This document shows positions 49,540-58,251 of a stretch of DNA of 64,000 bases, in pieces. The notes beneath the pieces are model-generated. The model had not been told where the DNA came from. It saw only the letters and a list, made by a program, of their open reading frames with translations, and did no database searches. Both the position numbers and the translations under genes were made by a program. Every line of letters begins with the position of its first letter. Position 1 is the first letter of the stretch. The DNA comes from Bugulina stolonifera (lineage: Eukaryota > Bryozoa > Gymnolaemata > Cheilostomatida > Bugulidae): NCBI GenBank assembly GCA_935421135.1, contig OW285196.1:10427501-10491500 (forward strand). Reading direction: 5' to 3'.

Positions 49540-52500
49540 CTAGCATTCTATAGGACTCGTACTCACCCCGTCTTCTGCAACCTTCCGCTTACCATAGAAG
49601 TAGGTGAGTCCGGTCTTTAGCTGGGTGTAGCTATACGTTTGGTTTCCTCTTCTGATAAAACCCCGATTGTCCCCTCTCACCGACTCCCCTGTCCTGAGCA
49701 CGGAGAGGAACTTCTCTTTGGTTAGGGCGTTTCCTCTTTTGTTTAGTCCTTTGCTGCTATACTTGCTATCACCATCAGCGGACCAGCAAAAGTATGTTTT
49801 TGAGTTGAGCGCGATGACCCCCTCTCCCCGAAACTCCTCCTTAAACAGGCCGGGGGTTCGTGTTTCGTATCGTTGCACCTTCTCACAACATTCCCTCATC
49901 TCCCACTCTTGGCCAAGCACCTTGGTCGTGATAAAGTCTTCCTTGTGCCTATCGCAGAAGGGTCTGGGAAACCATCTACCATATTCTCTGTAGAACTCTT
50001 CTTTTTTATCTTTTCGGATGACCTCATCTATACTACGAGCACTCAGAGCCATGTAAGCGCTATCCGTGTCCATTTCTACGTACTCAAAGTCCTCTCTGCT
50101 GACGAATCTGTGAAAATAAAACGGACGGGTTGTAGGGGGGGGGGGGGGGGGGGGGTTGGGGTTGACACCAAAGAATAAATAGAGAAGGATTTGATAAAAT
50201 CTTTGTATAGTCTAGTTCTACTTACCTATCCATAAAGTCGTAGTAGAATTCTAGCATTCTCAACTTGGCTCTCTGGAGGATAACGAATCCTACGACAGAT
50301 GGAACATCCATTCGAATCTAAAAGAAAGAAAGAGAGAGAGAGAGTTTACCCTACCACTCAGAAAAAGTTTCGTCAAATCAAGAATCAAAATAAAAAAAAA
50401 AGATTGTCAACACTTGCCTTTTTCTTGTGAAGCTCTATCTCAAAGTAGTTTTCATCAACTTCGTTTAGACTAGAAAAGTGCCTACTCCTCACTTTGACAG
50501 CCGCCTCCTCTACTGTCTCCACATACTTGACAGTCTTATGTTTCTCTTTATTTGTTATGGTCTTTCCGTAGGCTGAATTCCCAACGAGCTTGCTGGTGCT
50601 GGCCAAGAGGGCCAGGTCGGGGTTCACATCCCCACCTCTTCTTGCGTCTGAGACCGAAGAACCAAAGTCTTTGTAGATGGCTCGTGGGATAAAGTGAACA
50701 AACTGATAGATCCTGGTAATTATCAAACCTTGATCTAGATACCATCTAGCCAGATCGGAGAGTAGTGTGATTCGCTCGCCAAAAAGACTCCCCACGAGCA
50801 TTCGCTGAGGTCTCTTCAAGAATCCGTTCTGTTCGGCAAAAGCGCGCATGTGTTCGCTAAGGTGTTCTCTTCCCACGTTTATATTCTTGAAAATAGGTGC
50901 CATCTCAGAGAACTTCGCTTTTAGCTCTTCGGGTACGGAAATGTCACACTCCACTAAACCATAGTACTCTCCACTACGAATGTTATTGATTATCTTATCG
51001 AGGTTGACGTAACCCCTCTCCGGATAGAGAGAAGAAAAGAAGATGGCGAGAAATTTCCTAACTTCTACATCCGAACGAACTCGCGCTTCCCACTCACACT
51101 GCCGAGTGGTGATGAGCTTATAGCCTAGAGCCTTGATGTAATCTTCTTTCCTTGCAGTGTCCACCCGGAGCTCTTCATTCGTCATGTTTCTGACACCTTT
51201 TCCGTTCCCTCCTAGCTCGCACTCGTGCCCATGCCAGTAGCAACCGTGGAATTGGTACACCGTCCGACTCTGTTCGCTATAACCATCCACTGGTAGGTTG
51301 TGACAGCCTATCCTCATTTCTCCTCCATTCTGTTGGTGAAGGATGACCTCTCCTCTCTTCCACGATTGGAACTCTAACCAACCATGCGCCACTTTGTTGA
51401 ACTTTTTAATAGGTTCTAGAGCAAAGCCTCGGCTCTCTAGCCTCCGCCTGGGATAACCCGTAGGCATATTCCCCATCATACAGTATAGGTAGAGGGCGTT
51501 GGCATCAACTCCCAGAATGGACCTACAGGGTTTTGCGGATGTGCCATACATCTTCTCTCGAATAGAGGTCACTCCAACTTCATGATGTCTGTGAAAGATA
51601 ATGCTTGGCCCTCCCACGAGGTTATCGCGAAGAGTATGGTACAGACTTTTGCTCTCCTCATCGAACAGACATATGGGTTGCGAGTTGCAAAGTTCGTCTC
51701 GGAGAGACATTAACCTATGCAGCGGAAGAGCGGCTTGTGGAGGAGAGTAGCCATAAGGTCGGGCCTCCACCTCCATAAACAACCATCTGATAGCCAAGCC
51801 TGGAAGCGAGATTGCGGATTTCAACATGTCAATACCCTTTTGTCGATAGATAGAGCTCTGACGTGCAATGGCCTCGATGAATGGGGCCACATCGAGGTTG
51901 TTGTACCAGATGAGAAAATCCCTGAACGTTTCCATGTTCTCTCTTTCCCACACGACCTGACAGTGGTGATAATCTTGCTCGCTCAATTCTTGCTGAGTCA
52001 GCGAGTTGAAAAAACTCTCTCGGGGAGGGAGTCCATAATAATCCAACCTTCTCAGGGAATCTACCCAGTCGTAAGGAAAGAATCCCTTACTCTCTGACAC
52101 GCCAAATGCCTTCAAGTATTTGGAGTAGTTGAATCCCGGTGCGATAAAGTTGCATATGTCAAGGAACCTAAAACGTCTACTCTCCACGCAGGACATACTG
52201 TTAACACGCTTAACGATGAAGACAAAATCTTCTCCCTCCTCCTCTTGTAGAGAGCGAAGCAAAGGTCCCTTTAGTATATTTAGGTCATACTTTTGTGAGT
52301 TGAAACCAACCACCGGAACGCTGGAGATGTGCTGTTCTAACTCTCTTTCTAATCCGGAGAGACCGGACTTCACCCTGTAAGTCGAGACGTTAGAGAACTT
52401 TTCGTCAGCAAAGGCTTCTTCTCTATCCGCCCGATCCGCAAGGAAAGTAGAGAGTCGCTTGCGTACATCCCGGAATCTTTCTCCGAACAAATCTCCTGCC

Positions 52501-54217
52501 ACGTCAGCAATCTTTGCTATGTAGTGGACGAATTGACGAATGCACTTCGTTCCATCCTTGCTGTCGACACTCCTCACAAAGCACTTGGCCTGCTCAAACC
52601 CCGGGACGTTAGAACATACAGATATGCTCAGTAACTCGTGTCTTGCACTAAAAGTCATTGTGGAGGTGTTAGTTTGTAGGTTGTCTTTTGGCATGAAGCA
52701 TTCAATATCATAGGTGATATAGTAGGGGTAGTATAAGAGGTCGGGGTTCACCACCTCTATTCCCGCCACTCGCTTGAGTTTTGTGAATATGGTTGGCGGA
52801 GGTCCAAACGTTCCACCAGGGAAAACAAACACCGATGCTTCCTCTGGCGAGCACTTATGTCGCCGTAGGCTGGACAAACGTGTGAAAGCGCCATCGCACA
52901 ACTTGCAGGTGAAACATCTGGCAAACAAATCAACATTCTTTATCCAGCTGAAGTGGTTTTCGTACATGTTGACAAAGAGTTTACGGGCTTTGTTTCGTGC
53001 CCCAGATGACCAAACTATCGGAGCTACCCCCTCATCAGTTAGGCAGAAGACTATTATAGATATGTCAAAATGATCTTCCAAGGCCAGCAGATCACTCGCG
53101 CCCACCCCGGGAAAGTCTGACAAAGTTGATGAGGGTGGGGAAGAAGATCTAGATTGTCTCATGTATTGTTTAAACAAGCGATGTGTTGTGGTCTGAGAGG
53201 GGCGATGACAGCAACATCCCTTCTTTGGGTCGCAGTTACAGTCATACATCATGGCCAAACATCTAAAGAAACACAATTTGTCTGGGTAGGGACGGGCACC
53301 TCCTCTGGACCAAAAGTCTACATCTAGTGCTATCACATGTCGGTTGTTAAGTATGTAGTCTGGGAGTTTGCTCACTACACCACCCACCTTGCCAATCTCT
53401 AGGAGTTTATAGATGTAGAATGTCAAATTTGCAATGTGACGTAAAACCCAAGCGGTGTTCGGTCTCCTTTGTGCTGACCTCTCTCTCAAGTCGAGCTCCT
53501 GCACAGATTCGCAAAACTCTCTCATCTCATTCTCTGCTCTGATCAGTCTTGGCTTGGGGAAGAACGCGGCATTGTTGCTTGATGAGTGAAAGTAGCGCAA
53601 CTCTCCACTGGTCTTATGCTCGAGGATGACTCCAGCGCTACAGTTAATCTTCACAGTACAAGGTACTCTCTTCCACATCGCTCTCAATTTAGTCCACACC
53701 TCTTCATCTCCTTCATCTTCACATTCCCCTCTCCACACTCGAACGTTGAGAATGTCTTCTACAGGACGAGAGTGTATTGTGGACCTGATCGAGCTCCAAT
53801 AGCGGGCTAGTAGCACCCCCATCTCATCCCCCTCTTCAGCTGTTGGAGGTTTGGACCAGAAAACATCATCAAACTTCTCTGCATCCCCCTCATCTTTTTC
53901 CGCCTTGGCCTCGCTATGAAATCGTCTCATGTGATGACCTAGCTTTCTCCTCCCATCAAAACATCCGCCACAAACCGGGCACTTGTGTGGGTGAGCCTGT
54001 GCATGCATTCTCTTCGTGTGCCTGTCTAGAGAAAACGCTGTTTTGAGAACCAGACCGCATAGTTGACAAGTGTGCTCGGCCTGACGAGAGCTCTCCCCCC
54101 CTATAAAAATACAAAATAGTAGGGTGTAAGTTATTCTTTTACCTCATACTACTATTAGCAATCCACAATTGTTACCAACTACCTCATTTAGCACTAACCT
54201 TTTTTACTTGTTGACAT
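49540..54217 (-). CDS. PolB: Polinton-type family B DNA polymerase with zinc fingers
   Basis: Exons in coding order: 54217-54199 (small start exon, tentative), 54100-50418, 50317-50226, 50107-49540; 4362 nt, about 1453 residues. N-terminal part: two C-x2-C-x12-H-x4-H zinc fingers (about residues 20-65). A Cys...ENHFSWI region resembling the OTU-like segment reported in Polinton polymerases follows, then a C-x2-C-x12-H-x-C finger. Exonuclease motifs: TYDIECF (Exo I), GFNSQKYDL (Exo II), YNNLDV (Exo III). Polymerase motifs: GVDANALYLY (A), KLVGNSAYG (B) and YVEMDTDSAY (C), the last in the fourth exon. The C terminus GKRKVAEDGVST is typical of protein-primed PolB from Polintons. All catalytic acids seem present. 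The first intron inside the polymerase domain appears to use a GC-AG splice pair. It should replicate the linear element in the nucleus. Confidence 0.85.
50136..50156. repeat. G homopolymer in a polymerase intron
   Basis: About 20 consecutive G on the plus strand within the intron between polymerase exons 3 and 4 (C-rich in the transcript). Confidence 0.9.
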
Positions 54218-54450
54218 CTCTGATCAGGTGCTGACTAGTAGGTAAGTGTCTCTGTTTAGTCTCCCTATAAAAAATATATAGTAGTAGGGTGTAAGTTAAT
54301 TTTTTTTTGTTTTTGGCTCAATAGCGTTATATACAATAGACACTTCACAATTGCTGCCGATTACCCTATTTAGCACTAACCTTATGTTGTACTTGTTGAC
54401 ATCTCTGATCAGGTGCTGACTAGTAGGTAGCTGTCTCTGTTTACTCTCAC
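54101..54450 (-). repeat. Tandem duplication of a 5' exon-intron unit of the polymerase gene
   Basis: 54101-54262 and 54265-54450 are diverged copies sharing CTATAAAAA, TAGTAGGGTGTAAGTTA, TTTAGCACTAACCTT and TTGACATCTCTGATCAGGTG. Read on the minus strand, each copy has an acceptor (TTTTTATAG), a small exon containing ATGTCAACAAG, and a donor GGTTAGTG. In the gene-proximal copy the ATG stays open to the donor and joins the zinc-finger exon in frame. In the distal copy it meets TAA immediately, so that exon is probably untranslated. Confidence 0.65.
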
Positions 54451-54502
54451 TCTGTTGACTAGAGGCTGATTGTTCATACTGCTAGAGTGAGAAACTCATA
54501 CC

Positions 54503-54509
54503 TTAAATA
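54503..54509 (-). promoter_or_regulatory. Possible TATA-like element of the polymerase promoter
   Basis: Minus-strand TATTTAA preceded by a GC-box-like CCGCCCA (about 54520-54526), between the repeat array and the first duplicated exon. Mirrors the position of the TATA box on the other side of the array. Confidence 0.35.
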
Positions 54510-54555
54510 GTAGTATTCAGTGGGCGGAGTCTAACCATTTCCCCACCCTTGGCAA

Positions 54556-55335
54556 TACCACCCCGATGTGAATCCGAACCCTCCCGATGTGATTCCGAAG
54601 CTTCCCGATGCATCCCGATGTGATTCCGAAGCTTCCCGATGCATCCCGATGTGAATCCGAAGCTTCCCGATGCATCCCGATGTGATTCCGAAGCCTCCCG
54701 ATGCATCCCGATGTGATTCCGAAGCTTCCCGATGCATCCCGATGTGAATCCGAAGTTTCCCGATGCATCCCGATGTGATTCCGAAGCTTCCCGATGCATC
54801 CCGATGTGAATCCGAAGCTTCCCGATGCATCCCGATGCATCCCGATGTGATTCCGAAGCCTCCCGATGCATCCCGATGCACCCCGATGTGAATTGACACA
54901 TCGGGACACATCGGGATGCATCGGGAAGCTTCGGAATCACATCGGGATGCATCGGGAAGCTTCGGAATCACATCGGGATGCATCGGGAAGCTTCGGATTC
55001 ACATCGGGATGCATCGGGAAGCTTCGGAATCACATCGGGATGCATCGGGAAGCTTCGGAATCACATCGGGATGCATCGGGAAGCTTCGGAATCACATCGG
55101 GATGCATCGGGAAGCTTCGGATTCACATCGGGATGCATCGGGAAGCTTCGGAATCACATCGGGATGCATCGGGAAGCTTTGGATTCACATCGGGATGCAT
55201 CGGGAAGCTTCGGAATCACATCGGGATGCATCGGGAAGCTTCGGATTCACATCGGGATGCATCGGGAGGCTTCGGATTCACATCGGGATGCATCGGGAGG
55301 CTTCGGATTCACATCGGGGTGCATCGGGACACATT
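54556..55335. repeat. Giant inverted repeat built of about 24 31-bp units
   Basis: Left arm (54556-54890): about ten units of the type CCCGATGTGATTCCGAAGCT plus TCCCGATGCAT. Right arm (54897-55335): about fourteen units in the opposite orientation, with period 31 bp. The dyad centre is CCCGATGTG-AATTGA-CACATCGGG at 54882-54905. Units differ mainly at one position (GATTCC or GAATCC). The array lies exactly between the two divergent element genes and is flanked by TATA-like sequences. Iteron-like origin, enhancer or extrudable hairpin are all possible. It has no coding meaning, since 31 is not a multiple of three and all frames read the same motif. Confidence 0.92.
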
Positions 55336-55379
55336 GGGATTGGATAATAAAAAGGGAGGAGTCAAGAAATGAGCAGATG

Positions 55380-55385
55380 TATAAA
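55380..55385 (+). promoter_or_regulatory. TATA box of the OB-fold-like gene
   Basis: TATAAA (in GTATAAAGGGAG), about 25-30 bp before an initiator-like TCAGTC/TCAGCATT and about 84 bp before the ATG at 55469. Confidence 0.6.
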
Positions 55386-55468
55386 GGGAGAGTGGGATCA
55401 CAGTCTCAGCATTCAAAGTTCAGCACATCACTACTGTACAGGAACACTACTACAATAGTACATTATCA

Positions 55469-56786
55469 ATGGATACTGACAACATAGTCCAGAACCAAGA
55501 AGAGTTATTTGCGGGCTTAACGGACTCACAAATGGATGGAATTATTGAAGAAGAAGAGTGCAGTCAGAAGAGGAAAGAAGAGGTGGATGCGTTAAAAGAG
55601 GCACGGAAGAAGGGGAAAATAATAGGAGTGGGGAGTCTTGCCCGAAAGGATCTTTCTAACATGGCGGACTCTCCGTCCTCCCCGGAGCGGGCCTCGGATA
55701 GGGGCGAGACCACAACAACCAAGAAGAGGAAGAACCCAAAAGGAGATGAAATCTGTGCTAAGAAAAAAAAGAAACCCCAGGCGATTGTAATATCAGATGA
55801 TGATGATGATGATGGCCACGGAGCCGATACGGCTACGGAAGAAATGGATGGTGGTGAGACGACGAAGGGAAAAAAAGCTACCAAGTCCCCTTGCAAGGGG
55901 AAGAAAAAGAGCGGGGGACTAAGCCTGGAGAAAGCTCGTGCAGTGGCGGCAACCCTAATGTAAGTAGCCCTATTCGTATATCTATAAATTACCGTACTAT
56001 CTTTCTCCCGTTTAACCACTTTGTCGGATCTATATACACCACTTTCATTATTGTAGGAGCATGGGAGCGGAGAAGAGGAGCTCTCTGCAGACGACGGTGA
56101 AGCTGTCGGAGCTAGAGCCAGGAACTGTGCTAGAAGTGAGTGGAGGTTCGGTGGTTGAAACGGCATTCGGAAAAGCATTCTTAGCCAGGGCAAGCTATGT
56201 GGATGACAAGGGGATGAGACATTGCATCAGCTTTCACACCAACATTCGTCACGCCATGCCCAAGCTAGCGGATGTCAAAGAAGAGGAGCTAAAGGACCTT
56301 ACCCTTCCACCTAGGATCATGGTGTACTTGGGACAGCAGGAGACCGCTAAAGGACAAAACACATTCAACCGTATCGAGAGCGTGTGCTCCCTGCCAGGAG
56401 CAGCCATGAAAAAGCTGGCCGGTGACTTGAGAAAGAAGACCTTGGTCCAGTTGGAAGATTTTTTTCGAGTGCAAACGCTATCTTCCTTCCCCGTTGGTTC
56501 TGTGCTGGTGGTGACCGCGCTCCGACCCACATACGTCCCAAGATGCGGTGATGGTGATAATGCGAGCAACTCCATTGCCACCTACGAGTGCCGGATTGGA
56601 AACGAAGAAAAAAAGGGAGAAGTCTTCCTTCCGGGACGTCTGGCAGTTTCGATGAAAGAGCTCCTCCCCTCCGTGATGGTGTACAAGGGACAGAAGACTT
56701 CCAAGAGCGGGAGAACATTCTACGATTGTGCCATTCTAGACTCCATCCTCGGCGAGCGTCTCCTCCCCGCCACTGCACAGTTTTGA
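55469..56786 (+). CDS. Lysine-rich protein with two OB-fold-like domains, putative ssDNA-binding
   Basis: Two exons, 55469-55959 and 56057-56786, with an AT|GTAAGT donor and TTATTGTAG acceptor; 1221 nt, 406 residues. The N-terminal 165 residues are charged and probably disordered, with basic clusters such as KKRKNPKG and KKKKKP (likely nuclear localisation) and an acidic ISDDDDDD run. The C-terminal 240 residues contain two similar halves. Half 1 has LEPGTVLEV...FGKAFLARASY...PPRIMVYLGQQETAKGQNTF. Half 2 has FPVGSVLVV...YECRIG...LPSVMVYKGQKTSKSGRTF. The repeated pattern of beta-rich segments ending in MVY-G-Q--TAK/SKSG-(N/R)TF suggests duplicated OB folds. Paired with a replicative polymerase, the inferred role is single-stranded DNA binding during element replication. 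I recognise no named family; a capsid or terminal protein cannot be excluded. Confidence 0.6.
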
Positions 56787-56819
56787 GGCAAAAACTTTTG
56801 TCATTCACACTCATTCGTG

Positions 56820-57215
56820 TCTACTTATCAATTGATTTTATATTATTACTCTCAAACTCGTGTATCGTTAGCCTTACTCATATTTTTCATAGTCGTATAT
56901 CGGTTTTTATCGATTGATTTTATATTATTACTCTCAAACGTATTGAAAATTAAAACAAACTCGTGTATCATTACCCTTACTCATATTTTTCATAGTCGTA
57001 TATCAAGTTTTTTATCGCTTGATTTTATATTATTACTCTCAAACGAATTGAAAATTAAAACAAACTCGCGTATCATTACCCTTACTCATATTTTTCGTAG
57101 TCACATATCAAGTTTTTTATCGATTGATTTTATATTATTACTCTCAAACGCATTGAAAATTAAAACAAACTCGTGTATCATTACCCTGACTCATATTTTC
57201 ATAGTCGTATATCAT
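56820..57215. repeat. Tandem repeats of about 95-105 bp downstream of the OB-fold-like gene
   Basis: Four units sharing ATATTATTACTCTCAAAC (starting near 56841, 56933, 57028, 57133), ATTGAAAATTAAAACAAACT and CTCATATTTTTCATAGTCGT. They fill the gap between the stop codon and the right inverted repeat, and are the most AT-rich part of the element. Confidence 0.8.
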
Positions 57216-57238
57216 CTATTCTAGAATACATCACACAC

Positions 57239-57782
57239 CATTACTCTAACCCGTATTTTCCTTCGCTTCACCCTACTCCAGCCGACGGTCCGCCCGCGAG
57301 GGTCGCGACGGGTCGTTGGGGCGGGAGGGCGGGGGAGGGGCGGGGGATGGGCGGGGGGAGGGCGGCGTGGGACCACGGCTGGACTCGCGAACGAGAACCG
57401 CCGCGAGGCGGAGGGCGAGGCGGAGGGGTTTGGGGTGGGGAGGGGTGGGGAGGGGCGGGGACGGGTGGAGGGAGGACGGGTGGGGTTCGCGGGGCGGAGG
57501 GGCGCGCGCGTACGCGCGCGCCCCCTCGCCCGAGCCGTGGGATGGGGCGAGGGGTTTGCTCTTTAGACTGGGTTCCGCGGAACAGCCGATGAGGTTTTTG
57601 AAACCCCACCCGCGATCGGGGGGAGTAGGTTCTAGGGCTTTGCACATAGAGTGAGGTTTAGGGGAGAGGAGGGGCGAGAGGACGGGTGGGGTGGTCGTCC
57701 GCCCGGGGAGTTTTTGGATCTAGGGCTAATACGACGCGGAAAGGGCCGGGTGTCTGTGTAGATCTGCACTGACTATACTACT
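57239..57782 (-). repeat. Right terminal inverted repeat of the Polinton-like element
   Basis: Reverse complement of 48084-48627 with small indels. Ends ...GCACTGACTATACTACT. Contains a 26-bp perfect palindrome centred between 57511 and 57512 (GGGGCGCGCGCGT and its complement, 57499-57524), longer than in the left copy. Confidence 0.88.
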
Positions 57783-57788
57783 AATAGT
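57783..57788. repeat. Right 6-bp target site duplication AATAGT
   Basis: Exact repeat of 48078-48083, immediately outside the right terminus. Confidence 0.88.
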
Positions 57789-57937
57789 ACTTTGTTATTT
57801 CATTGGTAAATTATATCGGATAACTATTCTAACAGGTAGCACCTTCTCGCTCGTGTTACTCAACTCATTTATTTGATCAATAATATGGTAAACCTGTAGA
57901 AAAAATGGATATTGAGAGACAAATATTTATATAGGTA

Positions 57938-58065
57938 GGCCGCCTACAGGCCGCCTACAGGTCGCTTACAGGCTGCCTACAGGCCGCCTACAGGCCGCCT
58001 ACAGGCTGCCTACAGGTCGCCTACAGGCCGCCTACAGGTCGCCGCCTAAACGTCGCCGCCTACAT
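57938..58065. repeat. 12-bp GCCGCCTACAGG minisatellite
   Basis: About ten imperfect units of GCCGCCTACAGG or variants (GTCGCCTACAGG, GCTGCCTACAGG), ending in a degenerate CGTCGCCGCCTA stretch. Located between the element and channel gene 6. Confidence 0.9.
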
Positions 58066-58251
58066 GTAGTATAGGTTACATAGTCATATAAAATTAAAAT
58101 TTGATGGTGTTGCTTAGAAAAAAAATAACATTATATTCAATAATTACAATGCATACTCAGTAGTGAAACTGGTCTGTTGTACATGTACTACATGTATGAT
58201 TAATTTCCTTACGTGTCTAAATATTATGCAAATATAGCACAAAATAAAATT

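Larger units (their letters stand above)
48084..57782. mobile_element. Compact Maverick/Polinton-like element, 9.7 kb
   Basis: Bounded by terminal inverted repeats of about 544 bp (48084-48627 and 57239-57782) whose outer ends read AGTAGTATAGTC...GACTATACTACT, and by the 6-bp direct duplication AATAGT. Termini of the AG...CT type and 6-bp duplications are established Polinton features. Base composition is clearly richer in GC than the host DNA. It carries only two recognisable genes, divergently arranged: a protein-primed-type family B DNA polymerase (minus) and a two-OB-fold-like protein (plus), separated by a giant 31-bp-unit inverted repeat. No retroviral-type integrase, FtsK-like ATPase, adenain-like protease or capsid protein was recognised. 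Full Polintons are usually 15-25 kb. I infer a replication-competent but integration-dependent derivative. The polymerase frame appears intact, so the copy may be recent. Confidence 0.85.

Noticed and set aside
51717..53810. Several plus-strand open frames of 74-126 codons
   Set aside because: Antisense shadows of the polymerase exon.
54503..55487. Long open frames on both strands, with repeated HREAS/HRDASG-type peptides
   Set aside because: They are readings of the 31-bp repeat array in all frames. The unit is not a multiple of three, so every frame gives the same motif. No gene.
55564..56193. 209-codon minus-strand frame opposite the OB-fold-like gene
   Set aside because: Antisense shadow of a low-complexity Lys/Asp-rich coding region; the spliced plus-strand gene explains the sequence.
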